64,000 nt of DNA from Paracoccus kondratievae (GCF_009301415.1 NZ_CP045072.1:1789001-1853000), one strand, 5' to 3'; positions 8,754 to 18,700 are shown, counted from the first letter of the stretch. The notes: generated by a model from the sequence alone, not told the origin. Numbers and translations: made by a program.

Positions 8754-9207
8754 GGGCTTTATTGAACCAGCCGTACCAGCCGGACAGGTGTGCTCACCTA
8801 CCCCTGCATCATCCAACCTATAATTGCTCGCAAGTGAGCGATAATTCTGCTGTCGTTAACCCGGATGGCAATGACATAGCCGGATGAGCCCGGCCCCGAG
8901 GGCTTTCCGATGCCGGATTAAGGACCTGAACCCGCGATTGACGAACGGGGCCGGATGGCCGGAACGATGGAGATGACGGGATCAGCTATTATCCCGGCTG
9001 ATCCAGTGAACTCGCAGCAATCCATGGCGAGAGCAGGGCCGATGCAATTAGTTCATATACTGCCGACCCCTATAGTGGGGAGGACGGTAGTGTTCAGGCG
9101 ATCGGGGCTTGCTCAGCTATCAAACGTGGAATGCCCCTGGCGTAAAACAGACACAATCCAAGCCAGCCAATCAGTCAGTCGGAAAGCTGGTTAGAGACTA
9201 CATATGA
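8754..9207. other. Long non-coding gap between rplP and rpmC
   Basis: About 450 bases without a convincing gene. Two short plus-strand frames (61 and 79 codons) lack a good ribosome site and resemble no family I know. Structures seen: an imperfect dyad (ATTGCTC with GAGCGAT, near 8823-8842), a perfect 8-bp dyad at 8979-9004, and CCCC-TATAGT-GGGG near 9068-9082. It may hold a leader RNA, a small RNA or a relic of an insertion; the sequence does not decide. Confidence 0.5.
8979..9004. repeat. Perfect inverted repeat in the rplP-rpmC gap
   Basis: GGATCAGC (8979-8986) and GCTGATCC (8997-9004) are perfect complements around a 10-base loop that itself contains ATCCCG, complementary to the CGGGAT overlapping the left arm. 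Two alternative hairpins are therefore possible. No U-tract follows on either strand. Confidence 0.45.
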
Positions 9208-9235
9208 AAAAGCCCCGGATCTCTCCGGAGCTTTT
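9208..9235 (-). terminator. Intrinsic terminator after rplP
   Basis: On the minus strand a 12-bp stem (AAAAGCTCCGGA, loop GAGA, TCCGGGGCTTTT, one G-T pair) with a T-run. It starts about 41 bases after the rplP stop and is close to symmetric. It ends the S10 operon before rpmC, which is normally part of that operon. Confidence 0.88.
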
Positions 9236-9276
9236 CTATTTCAAACCGAAGTCGAAGGCGCGATAGCGCCTCCTTC

Positions 9277-9690
9277 TTACCAGTCTTCGCGAACCACAAT
9301 GCGGGTCAGAACCGGCAGCTTCTGAGCACCAAGACGCAAAGCTTCGCGCGCGATAGTGTCGTTCACACCGTCGATCTCAAACATGATCCGGCCGGGGTGG
9401 ACGCGAGCGGCCCAGTAATCCACCGAGCCTTTACCTTTACCCATCCGCACTTCGGTCGGTTTCGACGAAACCGGCACGTCCGGGAAAATCCGGATCCAGA
9501 CCCGGCCCTGACGTTTCATGTGACGAGTGATCGCGCGGCGAGCCGCTTCGATCTGACGGGCGGTGACACGCTCGGGCTCGATGGCTTTCAGCGCATAGGA
9601 GCCGAAGTTCAGGTTGAACCCGCCCTTGGCCTCGCCGTGGATGCGGCCCTTGTGCTGTTTGCGGAACTTAGTCCGTTTCGGTTGCAGCAT
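9277..9690 (-). CDS. rplP: 50S ribosomal protein L16
   Basis: 137 aa protein at the A site that organises tRNA accommodation. [17 protein letters not shown] and [18 protein letters not shown] are diagnostic. It is the last gene of the S10 unit here, 12 bases after rpsC and followed by an intrinsic terminator. Confidence 0.97.
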   Translation of the reverse strand: MLQPKRTKFRKQHKGRIHGEAKGGFNLNFGSYALKAIEPERVTARQIEAARRAITRHMKRQGRVWIRIFPDVPVSSKPTEVRMGKGKGSVDYWAARVHPGRIMFEIDGVNDTIAREALRLGAQKLPVLTRIVVREDW

Positions 9691-9702
9691 TGCTTCTTCT
9701 CC

Positions 9703-10419
9703 TTAGCGCGCGTCGCGGTCACGGCGCGGGCCGCGGGGCGACGGCCCGTCCTGCGCTTCGGTCGCGCGGCGGTCGTGGGCCTGCGGATCATGCTCCATGA
9801 TCTCACCCTTGAAGATCCAGACCTTCACACCGATGATCCCGTAAGGGGTCGATGCTTCCGACAGCGCATAGTCGATGTCGGCACGCAGCGTGTGCAGCGG
9901 AACCCGGCCTTCACGGTACCATTCGGTACGGGCGATTTCAGCACCGCCAAGACGGCCCGAAACGTTCACCCGGATCCCCAGGCCGCCCATGCGCATGGCG
10001 TTTTGCACCGCACGTTTCATGGCGCGGCGGAAGGACACCCGACGCTCAAGCTGCTGAGCGATCGACTCTGCCACCAGCTGGGCATCCAACTCGGGCTTGC
10101 GAACCTCAACAATGTTGAGATGCAGTTCCGAGGCGGTGAAGTTCGCCAGCTTTTTACGCAGGGTTTCGATATCGGCGCCTTTTTTGCCGATGATCACGCC
10201 CGGACGCGCAGCATAGATCGTCACCCGGCATTTCTTGTGCGGACGTTCGATCACGACGCGGCTGACGCCGGCCTGCTTGGCTTCTTTTTTGATGAAGCTA
10301 CGGATTTTCAGGTCTTCCAGCAACAGATTGCCGTAGTCCTTGTCATCCGCATACCAGCGGCTGTCCCAGGTGCGGTTGACCTGGAGACGCATCCCGATGG
10401 GGTTTACCTTCTGACCCAT
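9703..10419 (-). CDS. rpsC: 30S ribosomal protein S3
   Basis: 238 aa protein at the mRNA entry tunnel with helicase function. [22 protein letters not shown] is diagnostic; the KH domain carries [14 protein letters not shown]. The C-terminal tail ([20 protein letters not shown]) is an alphaproteobacterial low-complexity extension. Its ATG shares one base with the rplV stop. Confidence 0.97.
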   Translation of the reverse strand: MGQKVNPIGMRLQVNRTWDSRWYADDKDYGNLLLEDLKIRSFIKKEAKQAGVSRVVIERPHKKCRVTIYAARPGVIIGKKGADIETLRKKLANFTASELHLNIVEVRKPELDAQLVAESIAQQLERRVSFRRAMKRAVQNAMRMGGLGIRVNVSGRLGGAEIARTEWYREGRVPLHTLRADIDYALSEASTPYGIIGVKVWIFKGEIMEHDPQAHDRRATEAQDGPSPRGPRRDRDAR

Positions 10420-10799
10420 TACGCGTGCTCCTCGACCTGACGCACCTTGATGGTGATTTCCGAAAACGGCTTCATGATGCGGCCATAACGGCCCCGCGCC
10501 CGCGGACGGCCGCGCTTCATCACCAGGTTCTTGCCAACCCAGGCCTCGGCGACGATCAGATTGTCAACGTCGAGGTTATGGTTGTTTTCGGCATTGGCGA
10601 TAGCCGATTGCAGGCATTTCTTCACATCGCCCGCGATGCGCTTGGACGAAAAGGTCAGATCGGCCAGAGCCTTGTCGACCTTCTTGCCGCGGATCATCGC
10701 CGCCACCAGGTTCAGCTTCTGCGGCGAGGTGCGAAGCATGCGGGTCTTCGCCATCGCCTCGTTCTCCGCCACGCGGCGCGGATTCTTTTCCTTACCCAT
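10419..10799 (-). CDS. rplV: 50S ribosomal protein L22
   Basis: 126 aa tunnel-wall protein. [22 protein letters not shown] and the macrolide-loop region [14 protein letters not shown] (hairpin tip) are typical. The first 18 residues ([18 protein letters not shown]) form an extension common in alphaproteobacteria. It is 5 bases from rpsS. Confidence 0.97.
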   Translation of the reverse strand: MGKEKNPRRVAENEAMAKTRMLRTSPQKLNLVAAMIRGKKVDKALADLTFSSKRIAGDVKKCLQSAIANAENNHNLDVDNLIVAEAWVGKNLVMKRGRPRARGRYGRIMKPFSEITIKVRQVEEHA

Positions 10800-10804
10800 G
10801 ACGA

Positions 10805-11083
10805 TTACTTCCTTTTCGCTTTCTTGTCGGCGGCGTGACCGTAGTAGGTCCGGGTCGGCGAGTACTCACCGAACTTCTGGCCGATCATCTCTTCGGTCAC
10901 CGAGACCGGGATGTGCTTCTGGCCGTTGTACACACCAAAGGTCAGGCCGACAAACTGCGGCAGGATGGTGGAACGACGCGACCAGATTTTGATGACATCC
11001 GACTTGCCGGATTCGCGGGCTTTCTCGGCCTTGCGAAGCACATAGGCATCGACAAAGGGGCCCTTCCAAACAGAACGTGCCAT
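10805..11083 (-). CDS. rpsS: 30S ribosomal protein S19
   Basis: 92 aa head protein, contacts 23S helix 38 in bridge B1a. [35 protein letters not shown] and [13 protein letters not shown] are diagnostic. It lies 3 bases after rplB. Confidence 0.98.
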   Translation of the reverse strand: MARSVWKGPFVDAYVLRKAEKARESGKSDVIKIWSRRSTILPQFVGLTFGVYNGQKHIPVSVTEEMIGQKFGEYSPTRTYYGHAADKKAKRK

Positions 11084-11086
11084 GGA

Positions 11087-11923
11087 TTAACGCCCCTTCT
11101 TCGCGTGACGCGACCGCAGAATGTACTTGTCGGTCGATTTGTTCGAGCGGGTCCTGGTCCCCTTGGTGCCCTTGCCCCAGGGGGTAACCGGGTGACGACC
11201 ACCCGAGGTCCGGCCCTCACCACCACCATGCGGGTGGTCGATCGGGTTCATGGCGACACCGCGCACACTCGGACGGATGCCCTTGTGACGGTTGCGGCCA
11301 GCTTTACCAAAGTTCTGGTTCGAGTGGTCAGAGTTCGACACGGCGCCGATGGTCGCCATGCATTCCTGACGCACCATGCGCAGTTCGCCCGAGGACAGGC
11401 GGATCTGGGCATAGCCACCGTCGCGGCCGACGAACTGGGCGTAGGTGCCGGCCGAACGGGCCAGCTGGCCGCCCTTGCCGGGCTTCAGCTCGACGTTGTG
11501 AACGATGGTACCGATCGGCATACCGCTGAAAGGCATGGCGTTGCCGGGCTTGACGTCCACTTTATTGCCGGCGATGACCTTGTCGCCCACAGCCAGACGC
11601 TGCGGAGCGATGATGTAGGCCTGCTCACCGTCTTCATATTTGATCAGCGCGATGAAGGCGGTACGGTTGGGGTCGTATTCGATCCGCTCGACGGTCGCCG
11701 GAACATCAAATTTAGTGCGCCTGAAATCGACGATGCGATAGAGACGCTTCGCCCCGCCGCCCTTGCGGCGCATCGTGATCCGTCCGGTGTTGTTCCGGCC
11801 GCCGTTCTTGGTCAGACCCTCAGTGAGGGATTTGACCGGGCGCCCTTTCCAAAGCTCCGAACGGTCGATCAGAACCAGCCCACGCTGGCCAGGCGTCGTC
11901 GGTTTATACGACTTGAGTGCCAT
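11087..11923 (-). CDS. rplB: 50S ribosomal protein L2
   Basis: 278 aa primary 23S binder needed for peptidyl transfer and subunit joining. [22 protein letters not shown] is the alphaproteobacterial N-terminus; [18 protein letters not shown] contains the conserved catalytic-region histidine. A 95-base gap from rplW contains a strong hairpin. Confidence 0.98.
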   Translation of the reverse strand: MALKSYKPTTPGQRGLVLIDRSELWKGRPVKSLTEGLTKNGGRNNTGRITMRRKGGGAKRLYRIVDFRRTKFDVPATVERIEYDPNRTAFIALIKYEDGEQAYIIAPQRLAVGDKVIAGNKVDVKPGNAMPFSGMPIGTIVHNVELKPGKGGQLARSAGTYAQFVGRDGGYAQIRLSSGELRMVRQECMATIGAVSNSDHSNQNFGKAGRNRHKGIRPSVRGVAMNPIDHPHGGGEGRTSGGRHPVTPWGKGTKGTRTRSNKSTDKYILRSRHAKKGR

Positions 11924-11976
11924 GCTTTCTGTCTTCCGTTGCTTTGGACCTCAGGTGGTCCGTTTCAGTCAAAAGG

Positions 11977-12002
11977 CGACGGCCCCGCTGCCGGGGCCGT
12001 CG
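11977..12002 (-). terminator. Terminator-like hairpin between rplW and rplB
   Basis: CGACGGCCCC and GGGGCCGTCG form a perfect 10-bp stem around a 6-base loop. On the minus strand it is followed after two Cs by TTTT. It lies 17 bases after the rplW stop, inside the S10 operon, so it probably acts as an attenuator or partial terminator, since rplB must still be transcribed. Confidence 0.6.
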
Positions 12003-12018
12003 ATTCGCAGGCTCTATA

Positions 12019-12315
12019 TCAGAGACCAGTCGACACGTCGATGCTGTTGCCAGCTTCCAGCGTGACATAGGCCTTTTTCACGTCCGAACGGACACCGGGG
12101 CGGCCGCGGAAACGCTTGGTTTTGCCTTTGGTAATGGTCGTGTTCACGGCCTTCACCTTGACATTGAACAGAGCCTCGACGGCTTCTTTGATCGCCGGTT
12201 TGGTCGAGTCCTTGGCCACCTGGAAGACATAGGCGTTGGCATCGCCCACCAGGGTGGCCTTTTCGGTAATGACCGGCTTGACGATCACGTCGTAATGTTC
12301 GGGTTTGACGCTCAT
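12019..12315 (-). CDS. rplW: 50S ribosomal protein L23
   Basis: 98 aa tunnel-exit protein, docking site of trigger factor and SRP. The conserved [12 protein letters not shown] region and [23 protein letters not shown] are diagnostic. Its start overlaps the rplD stop by four bases (ATGA). Confidence 0.97.
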   Translation of the reverse strand: MSVKPEHYDVIVKPVITEKATLVGDANAYVFQVAKDSTKPAIKEAVEALFNVKVKAVNTTITKGKTKRFRGRPGVRSDVKKAYVTLEAGNSIDVSTGL

Positions 12316-12932
12316 TTCAGGCGAGCCTCCAGAGCTTCGACACCGGCGCGGGTCAGCACAAGCGTATCCCGACGCAGGATGTCATAGACGTTGGCGCCGA
12401 TCGAGGGCAGCACATCAACGCCTTCCAGGTTGCGGGCAGCGCGGGCAAAGGTTTCGTTCACCTCGGCACCGTCGATGACCAGAACGCGCTTCCAGCCGTT
12501 TTCCTTGACTGCCTTGGCGACGGCTCCGGTTTTGGCTTCCGCGATGTTCAGGTTCTCTACGATCACCAGCTCACCGGCAGCAGCTTTGGCCGACAGCGCA
12601 TGCTTCAGACCCAGAGCGCGGACCTTCTTGGGCAGATCAAAGGCGTGCGACCGCGGGGTCGGACCTTTGTAGACACCACCGTGACGGAAGATCGGGGCCT
12701 TGCGGCTGCCGTGACGGGCGCCACCGGTGCCCTTCTGGCGGTAGATCTTCTTGGTCGAGTAGCTGACATCCGATTTGCCCAGCACCGAATGGGTGCCCGC
12801 CTGAGCCTTCGCACGCTGCCAGCGCACGACGCGATGCAGGATATCCGCACGCGGCTCGAGCCCGAAGATGTCATCGCTCAGTTCGATGTTCCCGGCTTTG
12901 CCGGCATCGAGCGTGATAACGTCGAGTTTCAT
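12312..12932 (-). CDS. rplD: 50S ribosomal protein L4
   Basis: 206 aa tunnel-wall protein; in E. coli it also represses the S10 operon. The internal loop [25 protein letters not shown] (split here only by description) and [10 protein letters not shown] are family marks. It overlaps rplC by one base and rplW by four, so the three genes are translationally coupled. Confidence 0.97.
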   Translation of the reverse strand: MKLDVITLDAGKAGNIELSDDIFGLEPRADILHRVVRWQRAKAQAGTHSVLGKSDVSYSTKKIYRQKGTGGARHGSRKAPIFRHGGVYKGPTPRSHAFDLPKKVRALGLKHALSAKAAAGELVIVENLNIAEAKTGAVAKAVKENGWKRVLVIDGAEVNETFARAARNLEGVDVLPSIGANVYDILRRDTLVLTRAGVEALEARLK

Positions 12933-13672
12933 CAGTTGTCTCCTTCGGGCGCGGCAGCTTCAGCCGGGACCGCAGCCTCGGCCTGAGCCTGGACCTTGGA
13001 ACGGGTCGCGGCCGGGAAAACGGTGTTTTCGGCCAGCGGCTTCTTCACGGCATCCTTGATGGTGACCCAGCCACCTTTCGAACCCGGAACCGAGCCTTTG
13101 ACCATGATCAGGCCACGTTCGGAATCAGTCTTGACGACCTGCAGGTTCTGGGTGGTGACACGGACCGCACCCAGATGGCCGGCCATCTTCTTGCCCTTGA
13201 ACACCTTGCCGGGGTCCTGGCACTGGCCGGTCGAACCGTGCGAGCGGTGACTGATCGACACACCGTGCGAGGCGCGCAGACCGCCAAAGTTGTGCCGCTT
13301 CATCGCACCGGCAAAACCTTTACCGATCGAGGTGCCGGCGATGTCGACATACTGGCCGGGGGAGTAGTGATCGGCAACGATCTCTTCACCCACTTCAACC
13401 AGGTTCTCGGGCGAGACGCGGAATTCCGCGATCTTGCGCTTGGGCGCGACATTGGCCTTGGCGAAATGACCGCGCAGCGCAGCGGTCGTGCGCTTGGCCT
13501 TGGCTTCGCCAGCGCCAAGCTGCAGCGCGACATAGCCGTCTTTTTCCACGGTACGCTGAGCGATAACCTGCACGTTGTCCACATGCAGGACGGTGACGGG
13601 CACCTGACGCCCGTCTTCCAGGAACAGCCGGGTCATGCCCAGCTTCTTGGCGATAACACCAGTCCGCAGCAT
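12932..13672 (-). CDS. rplC: 50S ribosomal protein L3
   Basis: 246 aa early-assembly protein near the peptidyl transferase centre. [17 protein letters not shown] and the central loop [18 protein letters not shown] with [17 protein letters not shown] are diagnostic. It has an Ala/Glu-rich C-terminal tail ([19 protein letters not shown]) typical of alphaproteobacterial L3. Confidence 0.97.
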   Translation of the reverse strand: MLRTGVIAKKLGMTRLFLEDGRQVPVTVLHVDNVQVIAQRTVEKDGYVALQLGAGEAKAKRTTAALRGHFAKANVAPKRKIAEFRVSPENLVEVGEEIVADHYSPGQYVDIAGTSIGKGFAGAMKRHNFGGLRASHGVSISHRSHGSTGQCQDPGKVFKGKKMAGHLGAVRVTTQNLQVVKTDSERGLIMVKGSVPGSKGGWVTIKDAVKKPLAENTVFPAATRSKVQAQAEAAVPAEAAAPEGDN

Positions 13673-13682
13673 GATAGCCTCC

Positions 13683-13991
13683 TTACACCTTGATCTCGAC
13701 GTCCACGCCAGCGGCGAGGTCGAGCTTCATCAGGGCGTCCACGGTCTGCGGGGTCGGATCGACGATGTCCAGCAGCCGCTTATGCGTGCGGATTTCCCAC
13801 TGGTCGCGGGATTTCTTGTCGATATGCGGACCGCGCAGCACGGTGAATTTTTCGATCTTGTTGGGCAGCGGAATCGGACCGCGGACCTGGGCGCCGGTGC
13901 GCTTGGCGGTGTTCACGATTTCCTGCGTGCTGGCATCCAGAACGCGGTAATCGAACGCCTTCAGCCGGATGCGGATATTCTGGCTTTGCAT
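13683..13991 (-). CDS. rpsJ: 30S ribosomal protein S10
   Basis: 102 aa head protein and NusE antitermination factor. [19 protein letters not shown] is diagnostic. The frame opens with three consecutive ATGs; I use the third (13991) because AGAGGG lies six bases before it and it gives the standard N-terminus. It is the first gene of the S10 operon, with a candidate promoter at 14084-14112. Confidence 0.96.
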   Translation of the reverse strand: MQSQNIRIRLKAFDYRVLDASTQEIVNTAKRTGAQVRGPIPLPNKIEKFTVLRGPHIDKKSRDQWEIRTHKRLLDIVDPTPQTVDALMKLDLAAGVDVEIKV

Positions 13992-14083
13992 CATCATCCC
14001 TCTTGCGGGGCGTGTTCAGTTGAGAGGCAGACCCCACACCATGCGGCGCCTGCGTCGAACCGTCTTCAAATTGGCAGGCCGGC

Positions 14084-14112
14084 GACATAGCCGCCGGTCC
14101 GCCTCTTGGCAA
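14084..14112 (-). promoter_or_regulatory. Candidate S10 operon promoter
   Basis: On the minus strand TTGCCA (14112-14107), 17-base spacer, TATGTC (14089-14084). Predicted initiation leaves a leader of about 85 bases before rpsJ. It lies in the 197-base gap between tuf copy 1 and rpsJ. Confidence 0.5.
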
Positions 14113-14144
14113 CCCCGAATCGGGCGATTGCCATATTTTCTTTA

Positions 14145-14169
14145 CGGGCTGCGCCAGAGACGCAGCCCG
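14145..14169 (-). terminator. Hairpin after tuf copy 1
   Basis: CGGGCTGCG and CGCAGCCCG form a perfect 9-bp stem around a 7-base loop, 20 bases after the tuf stop. The following minus-strand sequence is TAAAGAAAA, with no T-run, so termination would be inefficient or factor-assisted. Confidence 0.45.
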
Positions 14170-14188
14170 CAACAAGCACAAGGCTTGC

Positions 14189-15364
14189 TTATTTAATGAT
14201 TTTGGAGACGACGCCTGCGCCGACGGTGCGGCCGCCTTCACGGATGGCGAAGCGCAGCTTCTCTTCCATCGCGATCGGAGCGATCAGCTCAACCGTGAAC
14301 TTCAGGTTGTCGCCAGGCATAACCATCTCGGTGCCTTCCGGCAGCTTCACCGTACCGGTCACGTCAGTGGTCCGGAAGTAGAACTGCGGACGGTAGTTCG
14401 CAAAGAACGGAGTGTGACGACCGCCCTCTTCCTTGGTCAGGATGTAGGCCTCGGCTTCAAACTCGGTGTGCGGGGTAACCGAACCCGGTTTCGCCAGAAC
14501 CTGACCACGCTCAACGCCGTCACGCTCAACACCGCGCAGCAGAGCGCCGATGTTGTCGCCAGCCTCACCGCGATCCAGAAGCTTGCGGAACATCTCGACG
14601 CCGGTGCAGGTCGTCTTCTTGGTCGGACGGATCCCGATGATCTCAAGCTCGTCGCCGACATTCACCGCGCCACGCTCAACACGGCCGGTCACAACCGTAC
14701 CACGGCCCGAGATCGAGAACACGTCTTCGATCGGCATCAGGAACGGCAGGTCAACCGCACGCTCGGGCGTCGGGATGTACTCGTCAACGGCCTTGATCAG
14801 TTCCCGGATCGAGTTCTCGCCGATCTCGGCGTCGCGGCCTTCCAGAGCAGCCAGAGCCGAGCCCTTGATGATCGGAATGTCGTCGCCGGGGTAGTCGTAG
14901 GACGACAGAAGCTCACGAACCTCCATCTCGACCAGTTCCAGCAGCTCGGGATCGTCAACCTGGTCAACCTTGTTCAGGTAAACGACCATGTAGGGGATGC
15001 CAACCTGACGGCCCAGCAGGATGTGTTCACGTGTCTGAGGCATCGGGCCGTCAGCAGCGTTCACAACCAGGATCGCGCCGTCCATCTGCGCAGCGCCCGT
15101 GATCATGTTCTTGACATAGTCAGCGTGGCCGGGGCAGTCGACGTGCGCATAGTGGCGCGTATCGGACTCGTACTCAACGTGCGCCGTCGAGATCGTGATA
15201 CCCCGAGCACGCTCTTCAGGGGCCCCGTCAATCTGATCGTAGGCCTTGAATTCACCGTAGTACTTGGTGATCGCTGCCGTCAGAGTCGTCTTGCCGTGGT
15301 CAACGTGACCAATCGTACCAATGTTGACGTGCGGTTTCGTACGTTCAAACTTTGCCTTTGCCAT
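14189..15364 (-). CDS. tufA: Elongation factor Tu, copy 1
   Basis: 391 aa GTPase that delivers aminoacyl-tRNA to the ribosome. [27 protein letters not shown] contains the G1 loop; DCPGHADY (G3) and NKVDQ (G4) follow. The start at 15364 matches copy 2; a frame extension to 15397 is unrelated. It is the last gene of the rpsL-rpsG-fusA-tuf str operon. By eye it differs from copy 2 (38182-39357) at a single synonymous base (14660, AAT versus AAC). Identity stops at the start codon and two bases after the stop. Confidence 0.98.
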   Translation of the reverse strand: MAKAKFERTKPHVNIGTIGHVDHGKTTLTAAITKYYGEFKAYDQIDGAPEERARGITISTAHVEYESDTRHYAHVDCPGHADYVKNMITGAAQMDGAILVVNAADGPMPQTREHILLGRQVGIPYMVVYLNKVDQVDDPELLELVEMEVRELLSSYDYPGDDIPIIKGSALAALEGRDAEIGENSIRELIKAVDEYIPTPERAVDLPFLMPIEDVFSISGRGTVVTGRVERGAVNVGDELEIIGIRPTKKTTCTGVEMFRKLLDRGEAGDNIGALLRGVERDGVERGQVLAKPGSVTPHTEFEAEAYILTKEEGGRHTPFFANYRPQFYFRTTDVTGTVKLPEGTEMVMPGDNLKFTVELIAPIAMEEKLRFAIREGGRTVGAGVVSKIIK

Positions 15365-15386
15365 GAGAATGGCTCCTTGTGTTGAC

Positions 15387-15443
15387 GGTGCGTGCAAGCA
15401 CGCACCCTACGGGGTTGGTAGGGTGCGTGGTCGCCCACGCACC
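15387..15443. repeat. Compound palindromic element between fusA and tuf
   Basis: Three mutually exclusive perfect dyads are nested in 57 bases: GGTGCGTGC/GCACGCACC (15387-15406), GCACCCTAC/GTAGGGTGC (15402-15426) and GGTGCGTGG/CCACGCACC (15422-15443). It fills nearly all of the 86-base fusA-tuf spacer and looks like a REP-type or RNA-processing element. Copy 2 of tuf has no such sequence in front of it. Confidence 0.7.
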
Positions 15444-15450
15444 GCCGGGA

Positions 15451-17574
15451 TTACGCGTATTTCTTTTGGATCTCGTCCGAGATGTTCTGCGGCACGGCCT
15501 CGTAATGGTCGAACTGCATCGTAAACACCGCACGGCCCGAGGACATCGAACGCAGGTTGTTGATGTAGCCGAACATATTGGCGAGCGGCACGAAAGCGTC
15601 GATGACGTTCGCGTTGCCGCGGCTGTCCTGGCCACGCACCATGCCCCGACGGCTGGTCAGGTCGCCGATGATCGAACCGGTGTATTCTTCCGGCGTGACG
15701 ACCTCTACGCGCATGATCGGCTCGAGCAGCTTAGCACCCGCCTTCTTCAGACCGTCGCGCATCGCAGCACGGGCAGCGATTTCAAAGGCCAGAACCGACG
15801 AGTCGACGTCGTGGAAGGCACCATCAATCAGCGCAACCTTGAAGTCGATCACCGGGAAGCCGGCCAGCGGACCCGAATCCATCACCGATTTGATGCCTTT
15901 CTCGACACCGGGGATGTATTCCTTCGGAACCGCACCACCAACGATGCGGGATTCGAACGAATAGCCCTCGCCCGGCTCGGTCGGTTCGATCACCAGCTTC
16001 ACGCGCGCGAACTGGCCGGTACCACCGGTCTGTTTCTTGTGCGTGTAGTCGATCTCGGCCGCCTGCGAGATGGTCTCGCGATAGGCCACCTGCGGAGCAC
16101 CGATGTTCGCCTCGACCTTGAACTCGCGCTTCATGCGGTCGACCAGGATGTCGAGGTGAAGTTCGCCCATGCCCTTCATGATGGTCTGTCCCGATTCCAG
16201 ATCGGTTTCAACGCGGAAGGACGGGTCCTCGGCAGCCAGGCGCTGAAGGGCAAGGCCCATCTTTTCCTGGTCGGCTTTGGACTTCGGCTCGACGGCAATT
16301 TCGATCACCGGCTCGGGGAAGGTCATGGTTTCCAGAACCACCGGTTTGTTCGGATCGCACAGCGTGTCACCCGTGGTGGTTTCTTTCAGACCTGCCAGAG
16401 CGATGATGTCACCGGCATAGGCTTCTTCGATCTCTTCGCGGTTGATCGAATGCATCAGCATCATACGGCCGACGCGCTCGCGCTTACCTTTGGTCGAGTT
16501 CAGCATCTGGTCGCCCTTCTTGAGCTGGCCAGAGTAGATGCGGGTAAAGGTGAGCGAACCAACGAAGGGGTCGTTCATGATCTTGAACGCCAGAGCCGAG
16601 AAGGGCTCGCTGTCAGCAGCGTGACGCTCAATATTGCGGGTCTCGGTCTCGTCGCCCGGGGCGAAGCCGACATAGGCCGGAACGTCGGTCGGTGCGGGCA
16701 GGAAGTCCACAACCGCGTTCAGCAGCGGCTGAACACCTTTGTTCTTGAAGGCCGAGCCAGCCATGACCGGGAAGAACGACAGCGACAGCGTGCCCTTACG
16801 GATCAGCTTGCGCAGCGTTTCCTCGTCAGGCTCATTGCCTTCGAGATAGGCTTCCATCGCCTCGTCGTCCTGTTCGACGGCGAGTTCGATCATCTTGCCG
16901 CGCCATTCTTCGGCGACGTCCTGAAGCTCTTCACGGATGGGCTGACGGATCCACGAGGCACCAAGGTCCTCGCCTTTCCACACCCATTCTTCCATCTTGA
17001 TCAGATCGACGATGCCTTCCAGCTTGTCCTCGGCGCCGATCGGCAGGGCGATCGGGCACGGGGTGCCACCGGTGCGGTCCTTGATCATGGCGACGCACTT
17101 GAAGAAATCGGCGCCGATCTTGTCCATCTTGTTGACGAAAACGATCCGCGGAACCTTGTACCGGTCGGCCTGACGCCACACCGTTTCGGTCTGCGGCTCA
17201 ACGCCGGCGTTACCGTCCAGAAGACAGATCGCGCCGTCCAGAACCGCCAGCGAACGCTCGACCTCGATGGTAAAGTCAACGTGGCCGGGGGTGTCGATGA
17301 TGTTAAAGCGGCAACGCTCTTTCTCATCGATATTGTAGTCCGGATCCTCGTGACGCTGCCAGAAAGTCGTGGTCGCGGCCGAGGTGATGGTGATGCCGCG
17401 CTCGGCCTCCTGCTCCATCCAGTCCATGGTGGACGCACCTTCGTGCGTCTCACCCATTTTGTGGTTTTTGCCGGTGTAGAACAGGATGCGCTCGGTCGTC
17501 GTGGTCTTGCCCGCATCAATGTGGGCCATGATCCCGAAGTTCCGGTAGCGCTCCAGCGGATATTCGCGTGCCAT
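15451..17574 (-). CDS. fusA: Elongation factor G
   Basis: 707 aa translocase GTPase, also acting with RRF in ribosome recycling. [26 protein letters not shown] holds the G1 loop at about 16-25, then DTPGHVDF (G3) and NKMD (G4). Domain IV has the TDTLCDPN-following region and the tip [15 protein letters not shown]. Full length for the family. It is 18 bases after rpsG; the gap to tuf contains the compound palindrome. Confidence 0.98.
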   Translation of the reverse strand: MAREYPLERYRNFGIMAHIDAGKTTTTERILFYTGKNHKMGETHEGASTMDWMEQEAERGITITSAATTTFWQRHEDPDYNIDEKERCRFNIIDTPGHVDFTIEVERSLAVLDGAICLLDGNAGVEPQTETVWRQADRYKVPRIVFVNKMDKIGADFFKCVAMIKDRTGGTPCPIALPIGAEDKLEGIVDLIKMEEWVWKGEDLGASWIRQPIREELQDVAEEWRGKMIELAVEQDDEAMEAYLEGNEPDEETLRKLIRKGTLSLSFFPVMAGSAFKNKGVQPLLNAVVDFLPAPTDVPAYVGFAPGDETETRNIERHAADSEPFSALAFKIMNDPFVGSLTFTRIYSGQLKKGDQMLNSTKGKRERVGRMMLMHSINREEIEEAYAGDIIALAGLKETTTGDTLCDPNKPVVLETMTFPEPVIEIAVEPKSKADQEKMGLALQRLAAEDPSFRVETDLESGQTIMKGMGELHLDILVDRMKREFKVEANIGAPQVAYRETISQAAEIDYTHKKQTGGTGQFARVKLVIEPTEPGEGYSFESRIVGGAVPKEYIPGVEKGIKSVMDSGPLAGFPVIDFKVALIDGAFHDVDSSVLAFEIAARAAMRDGLKKAGAKLLEPIMRVEVVTPEEYTGSIIGDLTSRRGMVRGQDSRGNANVIDAFVPLANMFGYINNLRSMSSGRAVFTMQFDHYEAVPQNISDEIQKKYA

Positions 17575-17592
17575 TAAGGGCCTTCCTTCCGG

Positions 17593-18063
17593 TTACCAGC
17601 GGTAATGGCTGAACGCCTTGTTGGCGTCGGCCATCTTGTGCGTGTCTTCACGCTTCTTGACGGCGGTACCGCGGCCGTTGACGGCATCGGCAAGCTCACC
17701 GGCAAGGCGCTCTTCCATGGTGTGTTCGTTGCGGTTCTTGGCCGCAGCGATCAGCCAGCGGATGGCGAGAGCTTCACGACGGGTCGGGCGCACCTCGACC
17801 GGAACCTGGTAGGTCGCACCACCGACGCGGCGCGAACGCACTTCGACCGAAGGCTTCACGTTGTCCAGCGCCTCGTGGAAGACTTCCACCGGCTCGCGCT
17901 TCAGTTTGGCCTGAACACGGTCCAGAGCATTGTAAACGATGCGTTCGGCAACCGATTTCTTGCCGTCCACCATCAGGTTGTTCATGAATTTCGTGAGAAC
18001 GCGATCACCGTATTTGGCGTCGGGCAACACTTCGCGCTTTTCAGCGGCATGACGACGAGACAT
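17593..18063 (-). CDS. rpsG: 30S ribosomal protein S7
   Basis: 156 aa head assembly initiator that contacts E-site t[23 protein letters not shown] and [20 protein letters not shown] are diagnostic. It is 12 bases after rpsL. Confidence 0.98.
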   Translation of the reverse strand: MSRRHAAEKREVLPDAKYGDRVLTKFMNNLMVDGKKSVAERIVYNALDRVQAKLKREPVEVFHEALDNVKPSVEVRSRRVGGATYQVPVEVRPTRREALAIRWLIAAAKNRNEHTMEERLAGELADAVNGRGTAVKKREDTHKMADANKAFSHYRW

Positions 18064-18075
18064 GTGCGGATCTCC

Positions 18076-18447
18076 TTACTTCGGACGCTTGGCGCCGTAT
18101 TTCGAACGACGCTGGCGACGGTCCTTGACGCCCTGGGTATCCAGTACGCCGCGCAGGATGTGGTAACGCACACCCGGAAGGTCTTTTACCCGGCCGCCGC
18201 GGATCAGCACGACGCTGTGCTCTTGCAGGTTGTGCTTTTCACCCGGGATGTAGGAGATAACCTCGAAACCATTGGTCAGACGCACTTTGGCGACTTTCCG
18301 CATGGCCGAGTTCGGCTTTTTCGGCGTCGTGGTATAGACGCGCGTGCACACGCCACGCTTTTGCGGGCAGGATTGGAGGTGCTGCGATTTGGATCGCTGC
18401 ACTTTGGGCTGCCGCGGTTTGCGGATCAGCTGTTGGATCGTCGGCAT
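18076..18447 (-). CDS. rpsL: 30S ribosomal protein S12
   Basis: 123 aa decoding-centre protein. [39 protein letters not shown] and [18 protein letters not shown]. The lysines that change in streptomycin-resistant mutants (PKKPNSA and RVKDLPG motifs) have the wild-type residues, so S12 itself predicts streptomycin sensitivity. The start at 18447 has GGGGAA upstream. A good promoter lies about 208 bases before the start, so the leader is long. Confidence 0.97.
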   Translation of the reverse strand: MPTIQQLIRKPRQPKVQRSKSQHLQSCPQKRGVCTRVYTTTPKKPNSAMRKVAKVRLTNGFEVISYIPGEKHNLQEHSVVLIRGGRVKDLPGVRYHILRGVLDTQGVKDRRQRRSKYGAKRPK

Positions 18448-18581
18448 TCGGTTCCCCGTCTTGCTTTCGTCAATACTCGCAGCCACCGGCTGCGCCACTT
18501 CTCGACGGCGAATCACGCCCATCGTGAAACGCCACAGCCCATCCTATCCCCTAGTGAGGCAGGACGGGTTGATTACCAGAG

Positions 18582-18633
18582 GATCGGGGCGTTTTGGCCC
18601 GGATCATGACCACAGAGGTTCTGGGCCCCGATC
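18582..18633 (-). promoter_or_regulatory. Long-range dyad in the rpsL leader
   Basis: GATCGGGGC (18582-18590) and GCCCCGATC (18625-18633) are perfect 9-base complements enclosing 34 bases. The dyad lies in the predicted untranslated leader of the str operon, between the promoter and rpsL. It may be a regulatory or processing structure. Confidence 0.35.
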
Positions 18634-18654
18634 AGATTCCTGACGGGTGAGCGG

Positions 18655-18683
18655 CGTATATGGGCAAACCGGGGACGAGTCAA
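18655..18683 (-). promoter_or_regulatory. Str operon promoter upstream of rpsL
   Basis: On the minus strand TTGACT (18683-18678), 17-base spacer, TATACG (18660-18655). This is the best sigma70-type match in the ribosomal region. It lies immediately downstream of the glycosyltransferase gene, showing that rpsL starts its own unit. Confidence 0.7.
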
Positions 18684-18700
18684 CAACCCTGCCCCACTCT

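Noticed and set aside
8823..8842. CRISPR repeat or attachment site in the rplP-rpmC gap
   Set aside because: Only single inverted repeats are present; no direct repeats with regular spacing and no integrase. No CRISPR array, IS element or rRNA gene was seen anywhere in the window.
8955..9194. 79-codon plus-strand frame in the rplP-rpmC gap as a small gene
   Set aside because: No good ribosome site, no recognisable similarity, and it overlaps the inverted repeat; left as non-coding gap.
15379..17577. A 732-codon plus-strand frame opposite fusA
   Set aside because: Antisense shadow of fusA with the same cause; composition (His/Arg/Asp-rich) is typical of reverse-frame artefacts.
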